A stretch of DNA of 64,000 bases from Camellia lanceoleosa (taxonomy: Eukaryota; Streptophyta; Magnoliopsida; Ericales; Theaceae): contig CM045762.1 of assembly GCA_025200525.1 (NCBI GenBank), positions 76,071,217-76,135,216 on the forward strand, in the 5' to 3' direction. Position 1 is the first letter of the stretch. The number at the start of each line of letters is the position of its first letter. A program made the translations under genes and the position numbers. Below the pieces are notes generated by a model, which saw nothing but the letters and a program-made list of their open reading frames with translations, searched no databases and was not told the origin of the DNA. Of the stretch, positions 10,726 through 22,501 are shown piece after piece.

Positions 10726-12353
10726 TTTGTTTATTTGTTTTAGTTTTTAGGTTTCTGTGTGTTTTTTTTTTTAATGAGAAAAAAATGTGTGCTTGTTCGT
10801 TTTCTGACATGTTTTGTTTTCTAAAAAAAAAAAAAAAAAATGTATGCATGTTCGTTTTTTGTCTTGCTTTGGTTAAGAAAAAAAATGAAAAAAAAAAAAA
10901 AAAATCCAAAAAGATTTTCTTAGTATAGTTTTGCAAACTTGAATTTTTTTTGAGATGTCCTTGGTGCGTATTGGAATTGATAAGAATATCTATTACATGT
11001 TAATATGTGTGTGCTTTCTGTGGTCATTACTCATTTTGGAGTGTGTGTTTTTTGATTAGTATGTCTCATTCTGTACACACTCTTGGATTAACAAATATTG
11101 GAGTCTTTCATCTTGGTGATCATTTTTTTTCTATGGACTTCTGGCATTGTATCTTTTGCTTTTTTAGAGGAATTGACCTATACTAGCATATCATGGGTGA
11201 TGTTGAGTCTCTTAACCACCTTCCATCTTTTTGCATCTCCATGGCTTTCCCCTTTTATTCTTTGCAGTCCAGCCATGAGGAAAAGGCTACCTCAGAGTCA
11301 CTAACCAGGCCATCCTTATTATATTCATGCTTCTCTGGTTCGGTTTCCATATTCTTGAGCGTGTCAGCCACCAATGAGTGTGCAAAAGAAAAAGAAAAAG
11401 AACAAGAAAAAGAAAAAGAAAAAGAAAGAGAAGAAGAAAAAATATGCAAAAGAAAAAAAAAATGCAAAAGAAAGAAAAAAAAGGAGAAAAGATTCATTGA
11501 TTGAGGGGGTGCCTCCGCCTTTACTCAACAAATACTCCTTGATTCCTAGTGGTTTGACTTTCCTGTATTGTGCTTAGATTCTCTAGTCGGAGGTCCAGCT
11601 TTCATATCACTACTAGGCTTTGAATCTTGTGTTTGTCGAACTCTAAGAGTCACACACACACTTTTATCATGTGATCTATGCTTTTCACATAATGTATCAC
11701 TTTCTTTCATGAGGAATCTTCTATAGATTGTGCACATTGTGTTTTCTAGTAATTGTGCTTCTTGGATCATCTTGTGTGTTTTTAAGGTACACATCTGGAA
11801 TTCCTTGCTTGCTCCACCATATTATTTTTGTCATTTTTTTTTCCTTGTTCATTGTTTTTAGTGAGGGGGAGTTTGGTTTATCATTGCAAGAGTTTGTTAG
11901 CATGAACACTTTGTTTTGTTTGGTACAGGAAATTGGCATTAGTTGGTTTGCATGTTGCTTTGCATTGGCTTCTTTATTGTTTGAGCTTCCTTTGTCAATT
12001 CATGAAAAAAAAAAAAGAGGGGATTAATGTTGTCCGGTGTGTCTTAGGATTTCATGTATTCATGTTATGTGTCGGGTGCATAAGTCTTAGTTTTCATCTA
12101 TCCATGCTACATGTTCTTAAAATCTTCAAGCCGCATCTATTCATATTTTCCATCTCATGCTTCAAGATAATCTTGTCATATGTTTATTGCTTTTTCATAT
12201 ACTCTTGTGGCACTAATAGTTGTTTTGGAGATTGTGGCACTAATAGCTGTTTTGCAGATCTTAATCTTGAGAAAGAAGTTTGTGTTTGTTGGTTGTAATG
12301 GGTTGGGGTGATTAGGATTTTATTTGTTAGGTGTGTTTTGTCATGGCATTGCC
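10726..12353 (+). other. Non-coding internal region of the copia element
   Basis: No protein-coding signature was found between the gag stop and the 3' LTR. It holds A- and T-homopolymers (about 10755-10910), a purine tract of aaagaa-like units (about 11380-11490), and a short direct duplication of ttgtggcactaatag at about 12206 and 12234. Several short frames exist in all directions, but none has domain character. Confidence 0.6.
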
Positions 12354-12365
12354 AAAGGGAGAGAT
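12352..12365 (+). other. Polypurine tract
   Basis: caaagggagagatt abuts the 3' LTR start TGTTAGG. This is the expected plus-strand primer position and closely resembles copia polypurine tracts. Confidence 0.75.
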
Positions 12366-13061
12366 TGTTAGGTTTTATTATTGGCAATCCCGTTTGACAA
12401 GGATTACTTTTGGATTTCTATAAGTAATTGGATTTCTTCCAAAACTAGGATTACTTTTGGATTTCTATAAGTAATTGGATTTTTTCCAAAACTAGGATTA
12501 CTTTTGGATTTTCTATAAATAGTTGGTTTTCTCCCAAAACTATTTAATTCCTCCAGATCTTCTTTTTAGGTCTTAAGGTTTATATCTAAGGATATTTTGT
12601 TAGTTTCTTTGATATTTTATTGAGTATTCAACTCATGGTTTAAAGAGAGTACATCAAAGGTTTTGTTTGTTATACACAAGAGAGAGAGAGAGAGTTGTTC
12701 TTCGGTGGATTCTGAAGAATTCGAACCTGAAGCTTCAGTGGATTCTGGAGTGGCTCATCGTAAAGACAATTCCGAGGTGAAGACGGAGTTGGAAGAGGCA
12801 CATAGAGGTTGGTTCAATTAGGCGTGGATTCGCTAGGTAATTGAGAGTATACCTGTGTAATTCCTTTAAATCTTCTTAGTGGATTGTTTTGTGGCTGTTG
12901 CCCGTGGTTTTTTAATCACAGTTGGAGGTGTCCAATTGTGGTTTTTCCACGTTAAAATCGTTGTGTTGATTTGTCTTGATTGTTTGGTTGGGATTGTTAT
13001 ATACTGCTTAAAATTGTTACATAATTACAAATCAACATCTAGGGAATTTCTAGTTTTTTCA
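12366..13061 (+). repeat. 3' LTR of the gag-only copia element
   Basis: 696 bp, TG...CA, nearly identical to 9156-9806 except for one additional tandem copy of the 47-bp unit (ggattacttttggatttc...), plus scattered substitutions. It is followed by the target-site duplication atttt. Confidence 0.9.
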
Positions 13062-13546
13062 ATTTTGTTTTCACATTTTAAAATGCAAATTTAGTAATTA
13101 AATTTCTGTAATTAAGTTTTGCTAAAATTTTATTCATTAGTATAATTTATATTTTTTTTATAATTTACTTAGTTGTTAATAGGAAAAATGGGCAATACAA
13201 TCCATAAGAATTAACCTTTGTCAGTGCAAAGTTGCTATATATAATCAACCACAAAATCAAGTATTGCAATAGTTCTACATTTTGGCCAATAGAGAAAAAT
13301 TATGAAGATTTCTATGAGAGTATTTAATTTTTCTTCTATCCTTTTTAATGCATATTGAAGACATAAAAAAATTATAATTTTTCTTCTATCTTGTAGTAGG
13401 TCAATTTCTCCATCTGTGATATTCATGCATAAACGAACTTCTTAAACTAGGTTGTTAACTAAAATATGTTAGGAGGTTGTTAATTTTGTAGCGATTAATT
13501 TTTCTTTATGGCAATTATTAAACCTCATTTTGCCTTCATATAGTTA
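13062..13546. repeat. Continuation of the repeat unit interrupted by the copia element
   Basis: The sequence from ttttcacattttaaaatgc onward continues the unit left at 9150 and matches the copies at 4340-4860 and 6140-6660. The match ends near 13546 (tgccttcatatagtta), where unrelated sequence, probably the Helitron, begins. Confidence 0.7.
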
Positions 13547-13875
13547 TCTTTGTCAAATTTACATAACCAGGCACTTTCAGGTTGAGACACCATTGACCTT
13601 TAACCGCTACTTATGGACAACATTACTATTTTTGGTCACGTAAGTTGTTTTCTTTTTTATTTATTTGAAAAAAAAAACATTTTTCTTATAAGAAAAAGTC
13701 AATTTTCTTTTCTTTTCATAATTTTTTATCTAATTCCTTATAACAAAATGCTCTTTTCTTATAATTTACAGATGGATGGAGACCTACGTCGAACTGTAAT
13801 ACTGATTCCTTTTACTCATTTTCTTACATGTATAATTTTTTTATTTTTTTTACCTCTAATTCTTTTGTTTTTTTA

Positions 13876-14898
13876 GGTCCAATTTCTTCAAGAAAGAAAT
13901 GTTAATGTTGTTATCCGTGATGAGCGTGACCTTAATGTCATCCGTGTTTAAGAGGTAGGCCTAATTTACTTATATAGATTTTTTTTATTCAAAACACCGT
14001 ATACACCATATATTCTTATTTATATATTTTTTAAAAACTTTCTACATATATATATTTTCTTTATTCTTTAAAAAATTTCTTTATTTTTTGTAGGCAAAAG
14101 AAAAGGAAATTGCCAAGGCATTGTTGAAGAAAAACGAAAGACCACCGTTTCGGGCAAGGGAAAGGAAAATGCATGTTCAGTAGTATGGCTCTTCAACATT
14201 TCCATTTAAAGTTCTTTTTTTGAAATATTTATTTTGGACTATGAACCTTGATTTTTTTTTTTCAAATGTAAAATTGACATACTACTTGCACAGTGACATA
14301 TACTGTTCTTATAGTAAACAATTTCATATAAATTTGTGAAATGTTTTTTTTTTGAAGCATGCTAAAATAGCATTTGTACAAAAACATTATATTTGTTTTA
14401 AATTATTATTATTCTTTTTTGGCTTTTTGCTATTGACATGAACATCTACAAGAGAATAAAAAAGGAATAGAACAAAAAAGGAATGAGGGGAGGAGGGATA
14501 CATAATGAAAAAATTTTCAATTTTTTTACAAAATATTAGAAGGAAAGGGAATTAAGATAAAGTAAATTTATAGAAATGAAAAATGAAGAGAAAAGTATAA
14601 AACAGTAGATAATAATATTCATATTTTAGGCATCTTATGAAATTAATCTTCATGTTTTAGGCACATAACAATAATGTTATATCGAAAGCTGCATTGGCTC
14701 AACGTGCACGGCGAGAACGCGAAAGAAATTATAAGGCAAGCTCTTCATAACAATTGGGACAACGTTCGCGACGTGATCGAGAGAGATCGAGAGAATTGAT
14801 TCCACCAAGCACAACTAATACTCCACCGGCTCAGAATGGAGTAATGTTTACACATCTTACTTCTCCAAGCACATCTTTAGCTTCACAAAGGAATTGGT
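13876..14898 (+). pseudogene. Helitron replicase N-terminal exons, copy 1
   Basis: Four exon-like pieces with AG/GT borders: about 13877-13952 (peptide motif VVIRDERDLNVIR), 14094-14183 (Lys/Glu-rich, AKEKEIAKALL), 14660-14838 (ALAQRARRERERN) and 14850-14897 (PSTSLASQRN). The ALAQRARRE motif resembles the basic N-terminal region of plant Helitron helicases. Frameshifts and stops are present. The same exon order recurs at 14989-16040, so this is one half of a tandem duplication with a period of about 1.13 kb. Confidence 0.55.
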
Positions 14899-14988
14899 AA
14901 AACATTGTATTTAATTCTACAAATACATATTCTTATTGTTAAGATTTTATTTTATAAATTATATTTTGTACACAACAAATATTTGTAG

Positions 14989-16040
14989 GCCTACTCATGC
15001 AAGCCCATTGCTCCATGAGACTAAGAATATCGGTGTTGTTATTCGTGATGAGTGCAATCTTAATATTATCCGCAATTCTAAGGTAAGTATAAATATCAAG
15101 TTCAACATATTCTTTTTTCGTAATCTTAATAAATTCTATAAATACATGTTCTTTTTCATATTCTGAATAAATTTTATTTATTTTTGATAGGCAAAGGAAA
15201 AGGAAAAGGCCAAGGCAATGTCTAAAGGAAAAGAAAAGGCAACTTCTTTTGACAAAGGAAAGGAAAACGCATGTCCGATGGTATATATTCAACATCTTTA
15301 AAAAAATATTTATCGAGTAAAACAAAGCCAATCATATTGTTTAAGTGAACATTGATCATGTATATTTTTAAACATGTAAACTGTGTTGTCAATTTTTTTT
15401 GTGTGCTCTTTGTTTTCTGTACACTCAAACAAAGTATTTTTAGCTCTCTTTAACATTTCCTAAAAAATAATTATAACCTTTATCAACTCCAAGAAAAACT
15501 TTATAACATCTAAGCAAAGGAATAGAGGAACATAGGCATAGAAAATATTTTTAATTTTCTTAAAATCATCATAAGGCAAGAAGAAAGAGAAAACAATAAT
15601 TAAAAAATAAATTGTTATATCACAAGGCATGAAGAGGGAAAATGAAGCAAAATGGAAAAGGAAGTAGGACAAAGAAAATGTAAAAATATTCTTAAAACTA
15701 TCACAAGACAGGAAGAAAAAGAAATAAAATAGTATACGATAATATTTGTATTTTAGGTATCAATGATATAATGTTCACATTTTAGGCACACAATAACAAT
15801 GTTATATCAAAAGCTACATTGGCCCAACGTGCACGGCGAGAATGGGAGAAATCAAGAGAATGTATTCAACCGAGACAAACTTCTTTAATACCGTGTCGTC
15901 GTAGTCGTGCTTGCTTGGAACTAGGAACAAAGGCAACTGAGGATACTCAAGGCAAAACGAACAATGGTTGCACATCCTTCCACATGTTTGTTCTCAATGC
16001 CAAGCACATCTTTAGCTCCACAAAGGAATTGGTAAAAGAC
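14989..16040 (+). pseudogene. Helitron replicase N-terminal exons, copy 2
   Basis: Repeats the exon series of copy 1: 14989-15083 (VVIRDECNLNIIR), 15191-15280 (AKEKEKAKAMSKGKEK), 15786-16031 (ALAQRARREWEKS), each with AG and GT borders. The next exon border atttgtag at about 16110 leads into the main replicase region. Introns also align between copies, showing genomic rather than retroposed duplication. Confidence 0.55.
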
Positions 16041-16119
16041 TGTGTTTAATTCTTTAAATACATACTCCTACTATTACCATTCTATTTTAATTTACACAGA
16101 ACCAATATTTGTAGTCCTA

Positions 16120-19100
16120 CTCTTACAACTTCTTCCCTTCAAGAGGATCTATGTACTAATGAGGAATTAGAGGATATGCCTATGAGTCCAATGGTTGGTA
16201 CTCGAGCACATATAAATTCATGTCGTCATTCTCTTGGCAAGATGGATGTATTATGTCCTTTCTGTTCAGCATTACATTGGATGGATGAAAAATTAGTAAA
16301 ATCATCTCCAAACCGTCCTCTATTCGGAACATGTTGTTCAAAAGGGAAGGTTAAGCTTCCTCTGCTTATTACACCCCCTTCACTTCTTCAAGCATTATAT
16401 GATGGAATGATGATAAATCAAAATCGTTTCGACGTTATACTCGAGTGTACAATGCAACCAATGCTTTTACAAGTCTTGGTGCTACATTAGATCCAAGAGT
16501 ACTTACTGGAAGAGGCCCTACATCATTCACTATCCATGGGGAATTGCGACATTGAACAGGATCACTACTACCACAATCAGGGCAAGATGCAGCTTATGCG
16601 CAATTGTACATTTGTGACCCTGATTCAGCTTTAGAAGTTCGCAATCGTAGAAATCCTCAATTAAGAAGAGATGTTCTAAAAACTATTCAAGATAGTTTAT
16701 TACAGGTTAATGCATTTGTTGCTAAATTTCGCCAGGCTCATGCAATTTTGAATCAATTAGCCTTGACGAGACGAAATTTGCCTGCTCATCTCCACTACAG
16801 TTCATTGACAGATCGACGACGGTATAACCTACCAACGACAGATGAGATTGCAGTTGTAATACTAGGTGATGGAACCAAGGTTAGTGGAATGAGAGATGCT
16901 ATCTTACATCTACATGGAAATAATGAGCTAATGCAAATCAATGAATGTCACCCAGCATATTTGCCATTACATTATGTTTTATTATTTCCACATGGTGAGC
17001 TTGGATGGAAACCTGAAATGAAACTGTGGGATGTTGAACGTGATCGGCCTTCAACTGATCGGCTTACTCAAATGGATTTTTATAGTTATCGTTTGTTTGA
17101 ACGACCCACAGAGTGTTCAACAATTTTGAGAGCTGGAAAATTATTCCAAGAGTTTTTTGTTGATGCTTGGGCCGCAACTGAACAAAATAGGTTGACTTAC
17201 AACAAGCTTAATCAAGGGAAGATCCGTGCTGAACTTTACCAAGATTTGATAGATATTGATCCAAATGACCTTCAACCCAATTAAATTGGTCAAAGGTTTG
17301 TTTTGCTATTTTCATTTCCTGGAGGTCCTAGATACATGTTTGAAATCTTTCAAGACTCAATGGCTATCACATGATACAACCAACATCCAGACATTTTTCT
17401 CACAATGACTGCAAATCCTAATTGGCCAGAAATTACTTCGGCATTATTACCGCACCAAAAGCCTATTGATCGTCTTGATTTAATTGCCCGTGTTTTTGAG
17501 TTAAAGAGAAAGTGCTTGATGGAGGAGATAGCAACAAACCGAGTGTTTGGTAATAAAGTTGTGCATGTTTTTATAATTGAATTCCAAAAGCGAGGCCTTC
17601 CTCATATGCATGCACTTCTATTTCTTAAGGGTCCAGACAAAATTGAGACATGTGCTCAAGTAGACAAATTGGTTTGTGCAGAATTTCTAGATCCAAAAGA
17701 TGAACCTATGCTTTTTGAAACTATCAAGTGTTATATGGTACATGGACCATGTGGTGCTCGAAATCCACAAGCACCATGTGTGAAAAATGGTAAATGCACT
17801 AAGAGATACCCTCGAGCTTTCGCAGAAATAACTACTATGGATCAAGATGGATATCCTATCTATCGTCATCGCAATAATGGTCAAGCTCATATTGTGAGGG
17901 GGAAAGAAGTTGATAACAGAGACATCGTACCATACAATGCATATCTTTCTAAACGTTTCAACTGTCACATAAATGTGGAAGTTTGTGCCGGAATGAAATG
18001 TGTCAAGTATATACACAAGTACATTTATAAGGGTTATGATCGTACAACGATGGTGTTGGGATTGATAAATGAGATCCAACAATATCTTGATGCGAGGTAT
18101 ATTGGACCTCCGTAGTCGCCATTAATATTTGGTTATCCATTGCATGCAAAGATACCAACAGCTGTACGCTTAGCACTTCATTTACCTGGAATGCACCGCG
18201 TTCTTTTTAATCCTGATGAATCATTAGAAGCAATTGTTTCTAGAGCTGGCCAACAAATGTCAACTCTTATTGGTTTTTTTGCATGTTGCGCTTCTATGGA
18301 AGATGAATGTCCATTCACTTACCAAGAATTTTCACAACATTTTGTTTGGCTTAATTCAGAAAAGAGATGGAAACCAAGGCAGCAAAGCTATGCAATAGGT
18401 AGAATGTACTTTGCTAGCCCTAATTGTGGTGAGAGATTTTATTTGTGTTTGCTATTAACTGTTGTCAAAGGACCAAAATCGTTTCAATGTTTACGTACGG
18501 TCAACAATGTTTTGCATGATATATTTAAATCAGCATGTGTTGCAAGAGGACTTTTAAAAGATGATGAAGAATGGATACAATGCCTTAAAGAGGCTGCAGT
18601 TATGAAAACTGGTTATCAATTAAGGGGATTGTTTACTATTATTCTTACTCAGTGCTCTCCACTGCAACCATATGCGTTATGGAATCAATTTTCAATGCAT
18701 ATATGTGATGATCTTGCACATAAGATTCGAACATTGTTTGCCATTTCTGAACCAACTGAGGCTCAAATTGAAGACTATAGTCTATATCTTTTCAATCAAA
18801 TGCTCCAAGAATCAGGAAAAAGTTTAATTGACTTCTCGCCAATGCCACAACCTTCTACAAATTGGAGTGCAGTTGTTGGTAACAGGTTGATAGTCGAACA
18901 TCAACAACTGCATAATGAGGCACAACAGGCAGATGCAGAAATTATTATTGATCGCCTCAACAATGATCAACGAACAACTTATGATGCAATCACTTCCTCA
19001 GTCTTTGAAAATAAAGGAACTATTTTCTTTTTGAATGGAGGTGCTGGAACAGGGAAAACGTTTTTGTACAATGCGATTGCATTAAAGTGTCGCAGCCTTG

Positions 19101-20449
19101 GCCATATTGTTATTACTGTGGCTTCATCTGGAATTGCATAATTGTTATTGGTAGGAGGTCGTACTGCTCATTCAACATTTTTCATTCCGTTGGATGTATT
19201 GGAAAATTCAATTTATGGATTTAGCAAGCAATCATTACAAGCAGAATTGTTTAGAGAAACAAAACTTATAATCTAGGATGAAGTTCCTATGTAGCATAGA
19301 CATTGTATTGAGGCAGTTGATCGCACACTTCGGGACACTTGTGATAGTGAAAAGCCATTTGGGGGTATCACTGTTGTTCTTGGTGGAGATTTTCGACAAA
19401 TCTTACCAGTTATAATCAAAGGAGTCCGTGAGAAAATTGTGAATGCATCATTAAGACACTCTTTTCTATGGAAGGATATACATGTTCTGTCTTTAAATTT
19501 GAACATGCGCTTGAATCATGCAAATCTTGAAAATGTGAATTTTGCAAAATTCTTGATGGAGGTAATATTTCTTCAAAAATTTTCTCTATTATATGGTTCT
19601 TTTAAATTGACGAAATATATTTACGTTTATGTACTTTAATTGATTTTACTTACTATTTTATTTATTTATTTTTATAAATAGATTGGGACCAATCCTCAGG
19701 AAATTGTTAAACTTCCATCAACAATACACAAATGCCAAGATCTAAAAGACATAATCTCAGTAGTTTATCCGCAACTGGATGTGGCAATGACATCGACTGC
19801 AACATTTTTAACTGAACGTACAATTCTTTCTACACAAAATGATGATGTCAGTGCTATCAATACTGTAGCATTGAATATTTTTCCCGGTAACACACATACT
19901 TATTTGGCAGCAGACAAGATGTCTGAAGATGATGAAATTGATCGTACTATAATAAATAGATATCCTAATGAATATTTAAATTCATTAGATCCTTCTGGGC
20001 TACCGGCTTTTAAGGTAGAGTTGAAAGTGGGTTGTCCTATAATGTTGTTAAGAAATATTGCACCAAAAGATGGACTGTGCACTGGCACAAGATTGATGGT
20101 TTCTAGATGGAATACTCGCATAATTGAAGCTCAAATTTTAACTGGAGAAAAATGTGGCAATTTGGTATTCATACCAAAGATATCCTTGACACCGTCTTCT
20201 TCAGAAATGCCTTTCCGAATGACAAGACGTCAATTTCCAGTTCGATTGACATATGCCCTGACCATTAATAAATCTCAAGGGCAATCTGTGAAATTTGTTG
20301 GAGTTGATTTGCACACACCAGTGTTTAGTCATGGGCAATTGTATGTGGCCCTATCTAGATGCACATCTTTTGATCGTATAAGTGTCCTCTTTCCCAATGA
20401 TAAGCCAGATTTTACTACAAACGTTGTTTATCCTGAAATTTTGTTATAG
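16120..20449 (+). pseudogene. Helitron Rep/PIF1-like helicase pseudogene
   Basis: This is the rolling-circle replicase that nicks, joins and unwinds Helitron DNA. The N-terminal part (16120-16440) is in another frame. From about 16445 one reading frame continues to 20449 and is broken only by stops at 16553, 17282, 17372, 18113, 19139, 19274 and 19292. Rep HUH motif: GLPHMHALLF (about 17594). Two-tyrosine region: KYIHKYIYKGYD (about 18004). Helicase Walker A: GGAGTGKT (about 19037). Walker B: the DE at about 19277, with the preceding codon now a stop. [10 protein letters not shown] lies near 19384. An intron of 120 bp (19562-19681, GT...AG, phase 0) precedes the C-terminal exon. Motifs TINKSQGQS and LYVALSRC near the end are the usual helicase C-terminal signatures. 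It is inactive as it stands. Confidence 0.9.
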
Positions 20450-22020
20450 TGTTACTTATGGATCAAACCACTTTTGTCAAAAGGTACAATTTATTTATTG
20501 ATAAATTTGTTTCTATTGATTATAAATTGTTATTTTTAAAATATTTTACTATATGTGTCGACTTTTGTAAGATTGGGTTAAAAAATGTATGGAGCTCAAA
20601 AATATAAATACAACTAGATTGCTTCGATGGGGATGTAACAAGGTAATTTCAATTTGAAAGTGTTTTCATATATATATATATAAATTTTATTTTGCTAATA
20701 TACTAACTTTTTTTTATTTTCATAAATTAGTAGATTGTCATGCATGCTCCTTACTGGGGATACATACAAGTTGATACGAGAACTTTTTGGAAAGTGATGA
20801 GACGCTCCTAGGATTTCTAAGAAAGAACAAGTTTGAATCTCATATTTATTTTTGTGAAAAGCGTACATATGCTAGCTACGATCCATATTTTGTAAAGTTT
20901 CCGATCGATGTGAAATTTATTACTTACAATAGTTTTGTAAAGCCGTTTATCTATGTGAAATTTATAACTCAGTTTAGATGTATGTTAGATAATATTCATT
21001 TGAATTATTGATTTATGCTATGAGTTTGTTTTTGTAAATGTAACACACTAGGTGATATATATTTTTTTTGTTTTTTTGTTTGTTCTTCCTAATATGCTCT
21101 CGAATTACGTTAAATAAAACTAATCATATTTTTATTTGGTTATCTTTTTATCAGGAAGGGTGTTGCATTTTCTTTGTATTACAGAACATTGGCTGGTGTG
21201 CTTAATTTGTTATTTGACATTTTTTTTTGTATTGCAGAGCACTGGCTAGTGTGCTTAATTTGTTATTTGGCATTTTTTTAATATTGCAGAGCATTGGCTG
21301 GTGTGCTTAATTTGTTGTTTATTTTTTTCTATTACAAAGCATTGGCTAGCATCTTTCGTCTGATTTTTATATAGATGTTTCTGTGTTGTGGGACTTACAT
21401 TTTGTTGTTTGTTTAAAATCTTATGCTTTTGTTGTGCTTGAATTTTACGTAGCATTTATGTGTTTGCTTTTCACTATTTCGTTTACCTATAAATTTGGAA
21501 AATTTATGTTCAAATTGATTTATTCACCAAGTAGCATACAATTTATTTATTTTTCATTTATTTAATTTTCTGAACAATAAATTGACCACCAAACCATAAA
21601 AATTGGTAGATTTTAACCATTACATTAAAATTGATGCAAAACTATAGCTTTGAGATCTCTCTTCTTTAGTTCAACCAAAACTCACTATCTAAAAAAATGT
21701 GGATATAGAAATTTATTTGGGTACTGTTATTGGCTAGGATAATAAAATGCTTATTTTTTATTACAAATTGCAAGTGGGTTACATAAACAAAAATACTACA
21801 ATAGTCAATATTTGTTGATATGATCTTTGTTTGCATTTGTGTCATCATACTACAATGCTCCAAACTCTTTTCAAAAATCTAATTATAAAATTCATTTGAA
21901 AATCCAAAACCATACAGATCATCTATTTATATTTTCACCTCAAATTTTTTTCCCAACAAATTAAATAAATTACATTTTAACCCAATAATTTTATATTCAA
22001 TTACATTTTCATATATTAAT
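20450..22020 (+). other. Helitron 3' non-coding region with 52-bp tandem repeat
   Basis: AT-rich sequence without a convincing gene. At about 21178-21355 a unit of about 52 bp containing attggctggtgtgcttaatt is repeated almost four times (starts near 21178, 21230, 21282 and 21332). Small frames at 20787-21011 and 21383-21565 have no recognisable domain. Confidence 0.55.
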
Positions 22021-22021
22021 G

Positions 22022-22054
22022 GTCATCGTGCCTTCAGGCATGGGCATACCCTAG
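22022..22054 (+). other. Helitron 3' terminal hairpin and CTAG end
   Basis: catcgtgccttcaggcatgg contains a short stem-loop, followed by gcatacc and CTAG, with T immediately after. This is the canonical layout of plant Helitron 3' ends. The near-identical sequence at 7072-7103 (opposite strand) supports it as a conserved terminus. Confidence 0.75.
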
Positions 22055-22104
22055 TCTTCAATATTATTAAGTATTTTACCTCTGGTCCATCATATATTAT
22101 TTTT

Positions 22105-22463
22105 CATTAGAAGTGATAATAGTCCGTCAGATTCCGTCCCTACACTTGACAAGATATTTATTGGAGTTGATGAAGGTAATCCTGAGACCTGGATTGTTGA
22201 TCCTGACCAGTCCGACCAGTTTCGGATGTTAAAGAAAATGAGATTCAAGCTCGTTGGTGGTAAGAACAGAGAGTACGTTTCGTCACAGAATAGAAGTTGT
22301 GGACCGGTTTTTCCCTATTGATGTTTGAACGGATTATAAAGATATGCTGTTGGGAAATGTTGGAAGTATTTAGAAAGGTGTCATATATTTAGTGGCTGCT
22401 ATTGTTAGTGGAAAAGAATGCAAAATTATGTTAAGGAGTCAAATGTACTTTAAAACTGTTTAG
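22105..22463 (+). pseudogene. Endogenous geminivirus-like coat/nuclear-shuttle protein fragment
   Basis: Two overlapping frames together resemble the C-terminal part of a geminivirus coat protein or the related nuclear shuttle protein. The first frame (about 22115-22321) includes FRMLKKMRFKLVGGK. After a frameshift near 22270-22300 the second includes RFFPID, then IYLVAAIVSGKE and MYFKTV, and ends at a stop at 22461. Two in-frame stops interrupt the second part. In exogenous viruses this protein forms the capsid or carries viral DNA out of the nucleus. The N-terminal half is absent. It lies 40-50 bp upstream of the movement-protein-like frame and in the same orientation. The assignment rests on motif resemblance. 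Confidence 0.6.
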
Positions 22464-22501
22464 AATTTTAATTTTATGTATTTTTATTTGTAATGTTCAG
22501 G

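Larger units (their letters stand above)
9156..13061 (+). mobile_element. Complete non-autonomous Ty1/copia element with gag only (TR-GAG type), 3.9 kb
   Basis: Two LTRs (9156-9806 and 12366-13061) beginning TGTTAGG and ending CA are flanked by the perfect 5-bp duplication atttt (9151-9155 and 13062-13066). A primer-binding site complementary to initiator Met-tRNA lies just inside the left LTR, and a purine-rich tract just before the right one. The only coding region is a gag-like gene. No protease, integrase or reverse transcriptase motifs were seen in the 2.56-kb internal region. This matches terminal-repeat retrotransposons with a GAG domain (TR-GAG), which need enzymes from an autonomous partner. 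It inserted into the repeat array between ttttttactt and gttttcacatttt. Confidence 0.85.
13547..22054 (+). mobile_element. Decayed plant Helitron encoding Rep/helicase
   Basis: The element contains duplicated N-terminal exons (13876-16040), a Rep/PIF1-helicase pseudogene (16120-20449) and a Helitron-type 3' end. At 22022-22054 a small hairpin (gtgcc-ttca-ggcat) is followed by gggcatacc and CTAG, with T next, as expected for insertion at A^T. The same 3' end occurs at 7072. The 5' end is inferred: at 13546/13547 the host repeat breaks at A and the new sequence starts TC (tctttgtcaaatttac). The 3' flank does not resume the host repeat seen on the left, so the locus was later rearranged, or one boundary is wrong. 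13547-13875 holds nothing recognisable apart from a possible short exon. Confidence 0.65.

Noticed and set aside
10719..10936. Phe/Lys-rich frames on both strands
   Set aside because: Produced by A and T homopolymers in the copia internal region.
11193..11504. Lys/Glu-rich frames on both strands
   Set aside because: Product of a purine tract; no domain and no conserved start.
14939..15331. 130-codon minus-strand frame
   Set aside because: Antisense to Helitron exons whose plus-strand reading is supported by the duplicated copy.
17687..18082. 131-codon minus-strand frame
   Set aside because: Antisense shadow of the Helitron Rep domain.
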